From Croceicoccus bisphenolivorans (GTDB lineage: Bacteria; Pseudomonadota; Alphaproteobacteria; Sphingomonadales; Sphingomonadaceae): DNA of 64,000 nt. The translations under genes were made by a program, and so were the position numbers. How positions within the stretch are numbered: the stretch's first letter is position 1; each line of letters begins with the position of its first letter. Location: positions 124,001-188,000 of the forward strand of contig NZ_LRSE01000003.1 of assembly GCF_001634625.1 (NCBI RefSeq), given 5' to 3'. Below, piece after piece: positions 28,690 to 36,139 of the stretch. The notes beneath the pieces are model-generated. The model worked only from the letters and a program-made list of their open reading frames with translations, was not told where the DNA came from and did not search any database.

Positions 28690-29786
28690 TGCCACTTGCC
28701 GGTACGACCTTTCCTGCCCGCATCGCCATCGCCACCGATGCGTGGAAGCCGCAAGTAAACGGTGTCGTTCGCACGCTGGACGAAACGATCTCCCGCCTTG
28801 CCGCGCGCGGGCACGAGGTGATGACGATCACGCCGGACCTGTTCGCCAACCTGCCGATGCCGTTCTATAACGAAATTCGGTTGGCGCTGGCCCCTTGGCG
28901 CGGCGCCGCCCGCAGGCTGGCGGCGTTTTCGCCGGATATCGTCCACATCGCCACCGAAGGGCCGATCGGCTGGGCCACCCGCCGCTGGTGCCTGAAGCAC
29001 GGCGTGCCCTTCACCACCGCGTTCCACACCCGCTTTCCCGATTACGTCGCGGTGCGCACCGGCCTGTCGCCGGAACGGTTCTGGCCGATGATGCAGTGTT
29101 TCCACGCACCCAGCCGCGCCGTGCTGGCGGCAACGCCCAGCCTGCGTAAGGAACTGGTCGGGCGCGGTATCGCGCCGGTCATGCCGTGGTCGCGCGGGAT
29201 CGACGCGGGACTGTTCCACCCGAACGTCGATGCCGATCCGGCCATCGCCAATCTGCCGGGTCCGGTCCTGCTCTACGTCGGGCGCGTCGCGCCGGAAAAA
29301 GGCCTCGACGATTTCCTGCGTTGCCAGCATTCCGGCAGCAAGGTCGTGGTGGGCGACGGCCCCGCGCTCGCCGCGCTGAAGGCCCGTTATCCCGATGCGC
29401 ATTTCATGGGCCGCCTGACCGGCACCGCGCTCGCCAGCGCCTATGCCGCGGCGGACTGCTTCGTCTTCCCCAGCCGCAGCGACACCTTCGGCCTTGTCAT
29501 GGTGGAGGCACTGGCCTGCGGCGTGCCGGTCGCGGGCTTTCCGGTGCAGGGCCCGATCGACGTCGTCGGCCCCGCAGGGCGCGGCGGCATGAACGAACAG
29601 CTGTTCCCGATCGGCGCGGTGGACGAGGATCTCGACACCGCCATCGCCCGCGCCCTCCAGTGCCGCCGCGAAGACTGCGCCCGCTATGGCGCGGAATATA
29701 GCTGGGAAGCGGCAACCGACCAGTTCGTCGCCGCACTGTCCGAAGCGCTGGCAGGCGCACTGGAAGTGGATCCGGTCGCGGCCTGA
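28689..29786 (+). CDS. GT4-type glycosyltransferase
   Basis: A 365-residue GT-B fold glycosyltransferase. The N-terminal domain carries TDAWKPQVNGVVRTL, typical of the alpha-mannosyl/sulfoquinovosyl-diacylglycerol type group. The C-terminal sugar-nucleotide domain carries LYVGRVAPEKGLDDFL and the E-x7-E region SRSDTFGLVMVEALACGVPVA. It probably adds a hexose to a membrane lipid, in step with the phosphoesterase it overlaps by one base. Its last 221 bases recur as a broken copy at 31493-31701, with the Rieske/MarR pair in between. Acceptor and donor are not known. Confidence 0.85.
   Translation: MPLAGTTFPARIAIATDAWKPQVNGVVRTLDETISRLAARGHEVMTITPDLFANLPMPFYNEIRLALAPWRGAARRLAAFSPDIVHIATEGPIGWATRRWCLKHGVPFTTAFHTRFPDYVAVRTGLSPERFWPMMQCFHAPSRAVLAATPSLRKELVGRGIAPVMPWSRGIDAGLFHPNVDADPAIANLPGPVLLYVGRVAPEKGLDDFLRCQHSGSKVVVGDGPALAALKARYPDAHFMGRLTGTALASAYAAADCFVFPSRSDTFGLVMVEALACGVPVAGFPVQGPIDVVGPAGRGGMNEQLFPIGAVDEDLDTAIARALQCRREDCARYGAEYSWEAATDQFVAALSEALAGALEVDPVAA
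29566..29786 (+). repeat. direct repeat copy 1: 3' end of the glycosyltransferase gene
   Basis: From TCGGCCCCGCAGG to the stop codon this segment matches 31493-31701 at high identity over its whole length, apart from a 12-base deletion near the end of the second copy. Both translate to EQLFPIGAVD and RYGAEYSWEAATDQFVAAL. The two copies flank the Rieske oxygenase and MarR genes in direct orientation. Confidence 0.9.
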
Positions 29787-29829
29787 AGCCGGCCCACCCG
29801 CTGCCCGTGCGCTAATGGTGGAGAGCAGG

Positions 29830-29847
29830 AACGCCGGCTTTGGCGTT
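29830..29847. terminator. short hairpin between convergent genes
   Basis: AACGCC (29830-29835) pairs with GGCGTT (29842-29847). It lies between the stop of the glycosyltransferase and the stop of the Rieske gene. There is no T-run, so it is a weak candidate. Confidence 0.3.
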
Positions 29848-30902
29848 CACGCGCCCTGACTTGCAGCCTCCCGCTCTTCGCGGACCAGCCGTTCCATCAG
29901 CTTGCGCATCAGATGCGGACCCTTGTCCTGCGGCAGGAAATATTTCTCAACCGAAGGATCGGTCCTGTTCCAGATGCGCTGCTGCGCCTCTATCATGGTC
30001 CGGTCTTCGGCGAACGCGGCGATCACCACGCCCATACGCTGTGCAAGTTTTTGCGTCAGTTCCGGCGTGTTGCCGATCAACCCTGTCGCGAAATGGTATG
30101 CGGTACGCGCCTCGTCGATCGGGGTAACCGCCTGCTGCTCGATATTGCGGGTATGCGGTTCGATGCCAACCGGTTCCTGCATCCCGCATCGCGCCGCGGT
30201 CCCTTCCGGATATCGCGCGCCGCGCATGATGAAGATACCCGGCACGACGAAATCATAGGCGATCCATGTATCCACCTTCTCACCGGACTGCCCGCCGGGC
30301 AGGTCCGCGTTGACGAACCAGCGTTCGAACCGGATCGCGCGGTCGCGCGTCGTGATGCGCGGCTTGCTTTGCGCCCACCAGGCACCGGACGCCAGCCGCA
30401 GCGTGCTTTCATGCACGAAATCGACGTGCGACAGATCGCACAGGTTGTCGTGGATCAGCTGGTAGTTGGCATCGTATTCGATGCTGTTCGCCTGCATCGG
30501 TTCATCCGGGTTATCCAGCCCGAAGGCGTCCGGGATCAGGCTTTCATCCGCCTTGTCGGCATCGCCTGTCCAGATCCAGATCCAGCTGTCCTTTTCCACC
30601 ACCGGATAAATGCGGATGGATATGTCGGGGGCGGTTTCCAGCAATGGCACGTGCAGGCACCGGCCGTCCGTGCCGAATTTCATGCCGTGGTAAAGGCAGC
30701 GGATCGCCTCACCTTCGACTTGCCCGGCCGAAAGCGGGGCGTGGCGGTGGGGGCAGCGATCTTCTGCCGCGTGCAACCGGCCGTCGGCATCGCTGCGCCA
30801 GACCGCGATCGGCTGCCCGATGATGACCCGACCGACAGGCTTCCCGCCCGCCACGACATCGCGCGACCATCCAAAAACGTACCAACAATTGCGCAGGAAC
30901 AT
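29847..30902 (-). CDS. Rieske non-heme iron oxygenase, VanA-like
   Basis: A 351-residue oxygenase component of the aromatic-ring/O-demethylase type. The Rieske cluster ligands are in CPHRHAPLSAG and CLYHGMKF (C-x-H...C-x2-H, about residues 47-67), and the mononuclear iron site is in NLCDLSHVDFVHE. Such enzymes need a ferredoxin reductase partner, and none is adjacent. ATG 30902 (MFLRNCWYVFGWSRDV) has GGGAGA upstream; a reading from 30944 would cross the operator palindrome and is unlikely. It is divergent from a MarR gene, with a shared operator, so it is probably derepressed by an aromatic ligand. Confidence 0.87.
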   Translation of the reverse strand: MFLRNCWYVFGWSRDVVAGGKPVGRVIIGQPIAVWRSDADGRLHAAEDRCPHRHAPLSAGQVEGEAIRCLYHGMKFGTDGRCLHVPLLETAPDISIRIYPVVEKDSWIWIWTGDADKADESLIPDAFGLDNPDEPMQANSIEYDANYQLIHDNLCDLSHVDFVHESTLRLASGAWWAQSKPRITTRDRAIRFERWFVNADLPGGQSGEKVDTWIAYDFVVPGIFIMRGARYPEGTAARCGMQEPVGIEPHTRNIEQQAVTPIDEARTAYHFATGLIGNTPELTQKLAQRMGVVIAAFAEDRTMIEAQQRIWNRTDPSVEKYFLPQDKGPHLMRKLMERLVREEREAASQGA

Positions 30903-30917
30903 CGACAGGGTCTCCCG

Positions 30918-30952
30918 AATTTTGAGCGTATGTATGCCATACACTCAAAATT
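30918..30952. promoter_or_regulatory. MarR operator palindrome
   Basis: AATTTTGAGCGTATG (30918-30932) and its inverted copy (30938-30952) match at 14 of 15 positions around a 5-base centre. The palindrome fills the 65-base gap between the divergent Rieske and MarR genes and must overlap both promoters. This is the classic arrangement for MarR control of itself and a neighbouring catabolic gene. Confidence 0.8.
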
Positions 30953-30967
30953 TGCTAGCGCCATCGT

Positions 30968-31447
30968 GTGAGCAAGGGATCGCCAGATATTTCGACTTAT
31001 GTGCCCGATGCCGACGGGATCGCGCGCTTTCGTGACCGGCCGGGTGTCTGGCTGTCGTTTGGCGGGGCGGCCTTTTACAGCGCCTATCGTGACCGGCTGG
31101 TGCCGCTGGGCCTGCGGCCAAGCTGGGTCACGGCGCTTGCCATCATCGAACAGCATCCGGGCATTTCACAGGCGGCGTTGGGAAGGAAGCTGTGCGTCAA
31201 TCGCGCGTCGTCCATGGCGACGTCCGTCCAACTGGCAGAAGCAGGCCTGGTGTCGCGCGAACCGTTACCGGGGCGTAACCGCACCGGGTTGACGATAACC
31301 GGCAAGGGGCTGGAGCGGCTGGAAGCGGCCTGTCTGGTTGAAGAACAAATGATTGCCGGCTTGATGGATGGCATTCCGGATCAGGAACGCGCAGTCTTCT
31401 TTTCCGTGTTGCGCACCTTGGCAGGACGGATTTCCCGCAAGCCCTGA
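30968..31447 (+). CDS. MarR family transcriptional regulator
   Basis: A 159-residue winged-helix regulator. The DNA-binding part covers HPGISQAALGRKLCVNRASSMATSVQLAEAGLV, and the wing follows at REPLPGRNRTGLTITGKG. The start is GTG 30968 (MSKGSPDISTYVPDADG). It is divergent from the Rieske oxygenase and faces a near-perfect palindrome, so it should repress both genes until an aromatic acid or similar ligand binds. It belongs to the module flanked by two copies of the glycosyltransferase 3' end. Confidence 0.87.
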   Translation: MSKGSPDISTYVPDADGIARFRDRPGVWLSFGGAAFYSAYRDRLVPLGLRPSWVTALAIIEQHPGISQAALGRKLCVNRASSMATSVQLAEAGLVSREPLPGRNRTGLTITGKGLERLEAACLVEEQMIAGLMDGIPDQERAVFFSVLRTLAGRISRKP

Positions 31448-31492
31448 CGCTGCAAGATTGTTCGTAGATGGCCATTTCCCGGCGTAACGCCA

Positions 31493-31701
31493 TCGGCCCC
31501 GCAGGATGCGGCGGTTTGGACGAACAGCTGTTCCCGATCGGCGCGGTGGACGACGATCTCGGCGCCGCCATCGCCCGCGCCCTCCAATGCCGCCGCGAAG
31601 ACTGCGCCCGCTACGGCGCGGAATATAGCTGGGAAGCGGCAACCGACCAGTTCGTCGCCGCGCTGACAGGCGCGCTAGAGGCGGAAGCAGTCGCGGCCTG
31701 A
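31493..31701 (+). pseudogene. glycosyltransferase 3'-end fragment (direct repeat copy 2)
   Basis: A truncated copy of the C-terminal 70 or so residues of the glycosyltransferase at 28689, reading GPAGCGGLDEQLFPIGAVDD through YGAEYSWEAATDQFVAALTG to the same ending VAA. The open frame begins at ATG 31468, but the first eight residues are unrelated to the parent, so the homology starts at about 31493. It lacks the whole N-terminal domain and cannot be an active enzyme. The copy has a 12-base deletion and several substitutions, so the duplication is not recent. Confidence 0.85.
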
Positions 31702-31880
31702 GGGCATGGGGCTGTCCTGCAGGGGCATGGCATCTTTCCGAAAGATACAGCCAGAAGTTGTCTGACGGCTAACGACCCAATCGCCCGCATTTCGAGAGCC
31801 GGGGTGACTGCGAGCTACGTGCCTGATAGGTGAGACCGCTAATGGCGATCGGAAGTTGATCAGCCTTCAGGAGAGTATGC

Positions 31881-32279
31881 GTGCTTTTTCACACCATGGT
31901 CGGATCGAACGACATTGAACGATCCAAGCGTTTCTACGACACGGTGCTCGGCATCTTGGGTGCAGGGGAAGGGACGCGGAATATCGCCGACAGCGGCCAT
32001 ACACGTCTGATCTACAATAACGGCAGCGGAACCAACTTCATCGTCAGCCAGCCAATCAACGACGAACCGGCAAGCGTCGCCAACGGCAGCACCGTCGCCT
32101 TTTCCTGCGACTCGCCCGAGCAGGTGAAGCAGCTTCACGATACCGCCGTAGCCGCTGGCGGAACCTCGATCGAAGCCCCGCCCGGACCGCGCGAAACTGC
32201 CTGCATGGGCACCATCGAATTGGCTTATTTTCGTGATCCTGACGGCAACAAACTGTGCGGAATTCATTTTCCTGCCTGA
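31881..32279 (+). CDS. VOC family (glyoxalase-like) protein
   Basis: A 132-residue vicinal-oxygen-chelate fold protein. The paired beta-alpha-beta-beta-beta units can be followed from HTMVGSNDIERSKRFYDTVLG to GTIELAYFRDPDGNKLCGIHF, with the metal-ligand positions His5 and a C-terminal acidic strand. Members include glyoxalases, dioxygenases and resistance proteins, so the function is open. The start is GTG 31881 with AGGAGA 7 bases upstream. It follows the glycosyltransferase fragment after 179 bases. Confidence 0.82.
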   Translation: MLFHTMVGSNDIERSKRFYDTVLGILGAGEGTRNIADSGHTRLIYNNGSGTNFIVSQPINDEPASVANGSTVAFSCDSPEQVKQLHDTAVAAGGTSIEAPPGPRETACMGTIELAYFRDPDGNKLCGIHFPA

Positions 32280-32400
32280 TCTGTCCGGCACGGGTCTGCT
32301 TCTAAACCTAGCGGACCTCGATCATACGATCCCGCGAATGGCCGCTTCCCACCCCATTCCCGCCATCCCCGCAAGCCGCCCGAAACACCGAAAGTCGCCC

Positions 32401-33270
32401 TTACCGCCCCGCCTGCCGATAGGCCGCGCGCACGGTGCGCCCTGCGCTGGTTCCGCCCTTGTAGCCGTAAGTCCATGCCCACGGGCCGGAGAAGCTTTGC
32501 AGCGGCACATAATCCATCACCCGTTCTGCCGGTTGCAGCCGGTCTATCCGGTTGTCGAGCACCCATAGCCGGTTTTCGTAGCGCACGGCGGCAACGGCGT
32601 GGTCGATCTTCCGCGCCGTGTCGCGCACGATGACGAGGAACAGGTCGTCCATCGCCAGCCCGGCGCGGGCCAGCAGGGCGAGCTTCAGGATCGCCAGATC
32701 CTCGCAGTCGCCCGCCCCCTTCACCAGCGTTTCGGTCGCGCTGGCCCAGCTGTCGCCGGCCACGTCGTCGGTCTGGCGGAATTCGCTGTTCACGCGGCTG
32801 TTGACCAGTTCCAGCGGGTTTGTGCCCGGACGGTTCAATCCCCACGAAAGCGAGGCTGCAAGAGCGTCGTTTTCGGCCAGTTCCAGCAGCCGCCCTTCCT
32901 GCCAGCGCGCGGCAATGCGCTGGCTGGTAACCGGCAGGGCGTAAAAGCCGAAGATGGCCGGATCGCGCGGGCGGACCGGCATGGGCACAACCGGCTCACA
33001 CGGAGGCAATACCGGATCGGCGGCGGCGTCTTCCTCCGTGCCGGGAATGACGAATGCAAAGCCGGTTTCGGGCAGGATGTAGGTTTGCGGCGCGGCTGCC
33101 TTTGCCTGCGCCGGATCGTCCGGCACCCCGTCGAGCGACACATCACCAATTGCTTCCGGGGCAGCGCACGCAACTTGCGGCGCGCTCTGCACGACCGGCA
33201 CCGGCGGCGCTTCCGCCACGGCGGCCAGCTGAAGCAGGGGCAGGATCGCAGACAGCGGCATGGCGCTCAT
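32401..33270 (-). CDS. BTLCP family transglutaminase-like cysteine peptidase
   Basis: A 289-residue exported protein of the bacterial transglutaminase-like cysteine proteinase family (PF06035, DUF920). A signal-like N-terminus (LSAILPLLQLAAVAEA) and a Pro/Ala-rich stretch precede the catalytic domain. The predicted triad is in KGAGDCEDLAILKL (Cys), KIDHAVAAVRYENR (His) and WVLDNRID (Asp). Homologues often work with type I secretion and c-di-GMP in cleaving surface adhesins (LapG), but no LapA/LapD partner lies here. ATG 33270 was used; ATG 33261 is equally possible. Confidence 0.82.
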   Translation of the reverse strand: MSAMPLSAILPLLQLAAVAEAPPVPVVQSAPQVACAAPEAIGDVSLDGVPDDPAQAKAAAPQTYILPETGFAFVIPGTEEDAAADPVLPPCEPVVPMPVRPRDPAIFGFYALPVTSQRIAARWQEGRLLELAENDALAASLSWGLNRPGTNPLELVNSRVNSEFRQTDDVAGDSWASATETLVKGAGDCEDLAILKLALLARAGLAMDDLFLVIVRDTARKIDHAVAAVRYENRLWVLDNRIDRLQPAERVMDYVPLQSFSGPWAWTYGYKGGTSAGRTVRAAYRQAGR

Positions 33271-33346
33271 TCTACCAGTTTCGGCACGGCTACGCCCCCC
33301 CTGTGCCGCCACCTGTGAACAAGGCACGGCACGGCCGCCAGCCGCT

Positions 33347-34150
33347 TCAGCCGGGCTTGCGGAAACGCAGGACGAACTGGTCGGTGTGCCCCTTCAGCGC
33401 GGGATCGAACACGCCCTTCGTCCCGTCGTCTTCCGGATTGGCCAGAACCGCGCTCGACCCGTCATAGAGGAAGCCTGCGCTTTCCACTTCGCGGCGCACG
33501 AACTCGCCCTCTATCCGGTGGGTGGTGTCGGTGGCCGACGCGCCGGCCCCCTGCGGTGCGGAATGGTCCAGCACGACATAGATGCCGCCCGGCTTCAGCA
33601 GGTCCAGCACCATCGCGTTGTACGCCTTGGCGTCGAACCCGTCGACATTGTGGAAGTCGTGATAATTGCGAGAGGTCCAGACGACGTCGAAGTTTTCGCC
33701 CATCGCTTCGGGCACCGGCCCGGCCAGCGGGAAATGCGCGACAGAGACGATGGGATTGGCCATCTCGTCCTTTAGCGCTTCGGCCTTTTCCAGCGGCACC
33801 CATTTCTTGTCGACCAGTTCGTCGGGAACGTAGAGCATGACGCGGCCCTTATCGCCCACCGTGCCCGCGAACAGGCGCGAGAAATAGCCCGCGCCCGGCA
33901 GCATGTCGACAACGGCCATGCCCGACTGCACTTGCGCGAATGCCAGCATGTCGGCGGGCTTGCGCATTGCATCGGCGGCGCGGTCCTCTTGCGGACGCGC
34001 GGTTTCGGCGACAATCGCCGCATAATCGGGGGTTGCAGCGGAAGCGGGGGCGGGATCGACCACCGGCGTCGATGCGACGTCCGGTTCATGCATGTTGCAG
34101 GCCGACAGGGCTATAAGCGCGACCAGGCAAAGGCGCGGGTGGCGTTTCAT
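33347..34150 (-). CDS. exported class I methyltransferase-like lipoprotein
   Basis: A 267-residue protein with a lipoprotein signal (LCLVALIALSAC, Cys18) and a class I SAM-methyltransferase-like fold. A degenerate motif I reads AVVDMLPGAGYFSRLFA, followed by VMLYVPDE, WTSRNYHDF and LLKPGGIYVVLDH. Motif I lacks the usual GxGxG, and SAM is not expected outside the cytoplasm, so enzymatic methyl transfer is doubtful. ATG 34150 has AGGAGG 6 bases upstream, which fixes the start and supports the signal peptide. Such exported methyltransferase-like proteins recur in sphingomonads; their role is unknown to me. Confidence 0.8.
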   Translation of the reverse strand: MKRHPRLCLVALIALSACNMHEPDVASTPVVDPAPASAATPDYAAIVAETARPQEDRAADAMRKPADMLAFAQVQSGMAVVDMLPGAGYFSRLFAGTVGDKGRVMLYVPDELVDKKWVPLEKAEALKDEMANPIVSVAHFPLAGPVPEAMGENFDVVWTSRNYHDFHNVDGFDAKAYNAMVLDLLKPGGIYVVLDHSAPQGAGASATDTTHRIEGEFVRREVESAGFLYDGSSAVLANPEDDGTKGVFDPALKGHTDQFVLRFRKPG

Positions 34151-34291
34151 GGGGGCCTCCTCCTCAATCGGCACCCTTCGTGCCGATCGCGTCGAAGCGA
34201 TCAGGCCGGTGCCCGTCCGAAGGGGGAACTGTGACCGAGCAAGCCCCGTTTGGCAACCGCGCGACGGAAGACCGGAGTCTGCCGGACACCC

Positions 34292-35107
34292 TCAGCTGGT
34301 GAAGCCGGGTGCCTTCTTTTCCATCAGCTCGTAAGCTTTCTCGTACCACTCGTCGCCCGGATAGTTGGCGCCGAGCACGGCCGCGCTCTTCTTCGCCTCT
34401 TCCGGCAGGCCGAGCGCGAGGTAGGTTTCGGTCAGGCGGTACAGTGCCTCCGCCGTGTGGCTGGTCGTCTGGTATTCGTCCACCACCTTGCGGAAGCGCA
34501 TCGTGGCGGCCAGCCACTTGCCCGTCTTTTCGTAGAACCGGCCGATGGTCATTTCCTTGCCGGCGAGGTGATCGTTGACAAGGTCCAGCTTCAGCTGCGC
34601 ATCGGCGGCATAGTCGCTTTCGGGATAGCGGCGCACGACATCGGTCAGCGCGGTCTTGGCCAGAGCCGTCGTCTGCTGGTCACGCTCCACGTCGCTGATC
34701 TGTTCATAGTACGAAAGCGCGATCAGGTAGCTGGCATAGGGCGCGTCCTTGTTGCCGGGGTGGATCGACAGGAAGCGCTGTGCCGCGCTGATCGCCTGTC
34801 CGTAATCCTTGGCAACGTAGTAGGAAAACGCGCTCATCAACTGGGCGCGGCGGGCCCACGGCGAATAGGGGTGCTGGCGCTCCACCTCGTCGAATAGGGC
34901 GGCGGCCTGTTTCACCTGCCCGCGGTCCAGCCGGTCTTTGGCCGCGAAATAAAGCGATTCGACGTCGCGCGCGACGTATGCGGTATCTTCCGGCTTGCCG
35001 CCGCCGGCACAGGCCGCGGTCAGCGACATGGCGCCAGCCGCAAGGGCGAGCGCAAGGATGCGGACGGGCTTTACAAGCGGGCTGGCCGAACGATCGAAGG
35101 CTGTCAT
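34292..35107 (-). CDS. bamD: outer-membrane protein assembly factor BamD
   Basis: A 271-residue TPR lipoprotein of the BAM complex, which inserts beta-barrel proteins into the outer membrane. The signal ends in the lipobox TAAC (Cys33). Five TPR units follow, with FDEVERQHPYSPWARRAQLM and YASYLIALSYYEQISDVERDQ as the family hallmarks. ATG 35107 has AGGCGG upstream; a longer frame to 35266 crosses a terminator stem. It is on the same strand as recN and ligA, but about 6.7 kb of other genes separate it from recN. Confidence 0.95.
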   Translation of the reverse strand: MTAFDRSASPLVKPVRILALALAAGAMSLTAACAGGGKPEDTAYVARDVESLYFAAKDRLDRGQVKQAAALFDEVERQHPYSPWARRAQLMSAFSYYVAKDYGQAISAAQRFLSIHPGNKDAPYASYLIALSYYEQISDVERDQQTTALAKTALTDVVRRYPESDYAADAQLKLDLVNDHLAGKEMTIGRFYEKTGKWLAATMRFRKVVDEYQTTSHTAEALYRLTETYLALGLPEEAKKSAAVLGANYPGDEWYEKAYELMEKKAPGFTS

Positions 35108-35189
35108 GCGCCGCCTATAGCCTCGCCCCTCGTGAACGCCAAGTGAAGCTTGCACCCCTGTCCACCGAAGGCACTGCGACAAATGCGAA

Positions 35190-35266
35190 ACGGGGTGAGC
35201 CTTCTTCAGGCCCACCCCGTCGTCCGGGTGATACCGTGGCGACCGGTCGTGGGGACCGGTCGCCAC
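35190..35266 (-). terminator. two stem-loops downstream of the roadblock operon
   Basis: A 13-base perfect stem (GTGGCGACCGGTC at 35236-35248 with its complement at 35254-35266, 5-base loop) lies 15 bases beyond the stop of the roadblock gene. A second stem pairs ACGGGGTG (35190-35197) with CACCCCGT (35213-35220). Neither has a T-run, so the first may act as a 3'-end protecting structure or factor-dependent terminator rather than an intrinsic terminator. Confidence 0.5.
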
Positions 35267-35280
35267 TATATTCCGTCAGC

Positions 35281-35643
35281 TCAGAGAGCGAGCGAGCCTT
35301 CGCACTCGGCCGTCTTGATGCGGGCAAGGGCCAGGTTCGACTTCGACTTGTCGAGCACGAGATAGATGAACACCGCCGGGCGCTGCGCCATCGGGCGGAT
35401 GATGTGATACTGCGACGACAGCGTGATCAGGATGTCGTCGATCACGTCCTTGGTAAGGCCCAGGGCCTTCATCGTCTTCAGCTTGGCGCGAACCACTTCG
35501 GTGTTTCCGGCGCCGGCAACGTCGAGGTCGAGACCGCCACCGATCTTGCCCAGGACCATGCCCGAATCCGAATCGACGACAGCAGCAGCCTTCGCGCCAT
35601 CGACGGTCAGCAGTTCTTCAAGGGTTTCATTGATGCTAGCCAT
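35281..35643 (-). CDS. roadblock/LC7 domain protein 1
   Basis: A 120-residue roadblock/LC7 protein, the fold found in MglB and in actinobacterial conservon CvnB proteins that regulate small GTPases. The pattern is complete: helix (SINETLEELLTVDGAKAAAVVD), strand SGMVLGKIGG, helix, and strands around YHIIRPMAQRPAVFIYLVLD. ATG 35643 has AAGGA 8 bases upstream; the frame extends to 35736 without a better start. It is the last gene of a four-gene operon, 79 bases after the second roadblock gene, and may be expressed more strongly from its own site. Confidence 0.87.
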   Translation of the reverse strand: MASINETLEELLTVDGAKAAAVVDSDSGMVLGKIGGGLDLDVAGAGNTEVVRAKLKTMKALGLTKDVIDDILITLSSQYHIIRPMAQRPAVFIYLVLDKSKSNLALARIKTAECEGSLAL

Positions 35644-35722
35644 ATTTATATTCCTTTTTATCAGCGGTTTAATTTGAACCGACCCCTGCCCCGCCAAAGC
35701 CTGGGTCGGTAAACTCTTCCTC

Positions 35723-36139
35723 CTACGCCGCTTCACGGCGGATCATCGCGCACATGTTGGATGCCGCCAGCCGGACGACCGAGAGCGCCTTGCCCACGGT
35801 TTCGGCCGCGTCGAAATGGGCGGCGAGCACCATCAGCTGGTCGGGCACGCGCATCTGGATCACGTATCCGGTCTCTGCCGCGATGATGATGTATTCGGCC
35901 GCGCCGATGCGCAGGTCCTTGGCGACCGCGTCGCCCAGCGCCTGCATCGAACTGGCCATCGATGCGACGCGGCGGTTCTGCTTGTCGTCGCCGCCGAAGC
36001 TGGCCACTTCGAACCCGTCGTCGGTCAGAAACGTGGCATAGCGCAGCGAACGGCAGAATTCGTTCAGCCCTTCCAGCACTTCGCCGGCGCAGGCAATTAT
36101 GTGGGGATCCTTGTGGGCACTGGGTGCGGCGTTGTTCAT
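35723..36139 (-). CDS. roadblock/LC7 domain protein 2
   Basis: A 138-residue roadblock-like protein, divergent from its neighbour. The segment RYATFLTDDGFEVASFGGDD is followed by MASSMQALGDAVAKDLRIGA, then paired strands YIIIAAETGYVIQMRVPDQ and LMVLAAHF. Such proteins act as scaffolds or GTPase-activating partners for MglA-like GTPases. Its start ATG 36139 overlaps the GTPase stop (ATGA), so the two are made together. AGGAA lies 9 bases upstream. Confidence 0.82.
   Translation of the reverse strand: MNNAAPSAHKDPHIIACAGEVLEGLNEFCRSLRYATFLTDDGFEVASFGGDDKQNRRVASMASSMQALGDAVAKDLRIGAAEYIIIAAETGYVIQMRVPDQLMVLAAHFDAAETVGKALSVVRLAASNMCAMIRREAA

Noticed and set aside
31468-31701. Intact 77-residue gene
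   Set aside because: It is a C-terminal fragment of a glycosyltransferase with a short unrelated N-terminus, so it was called a pseudogene fragment.
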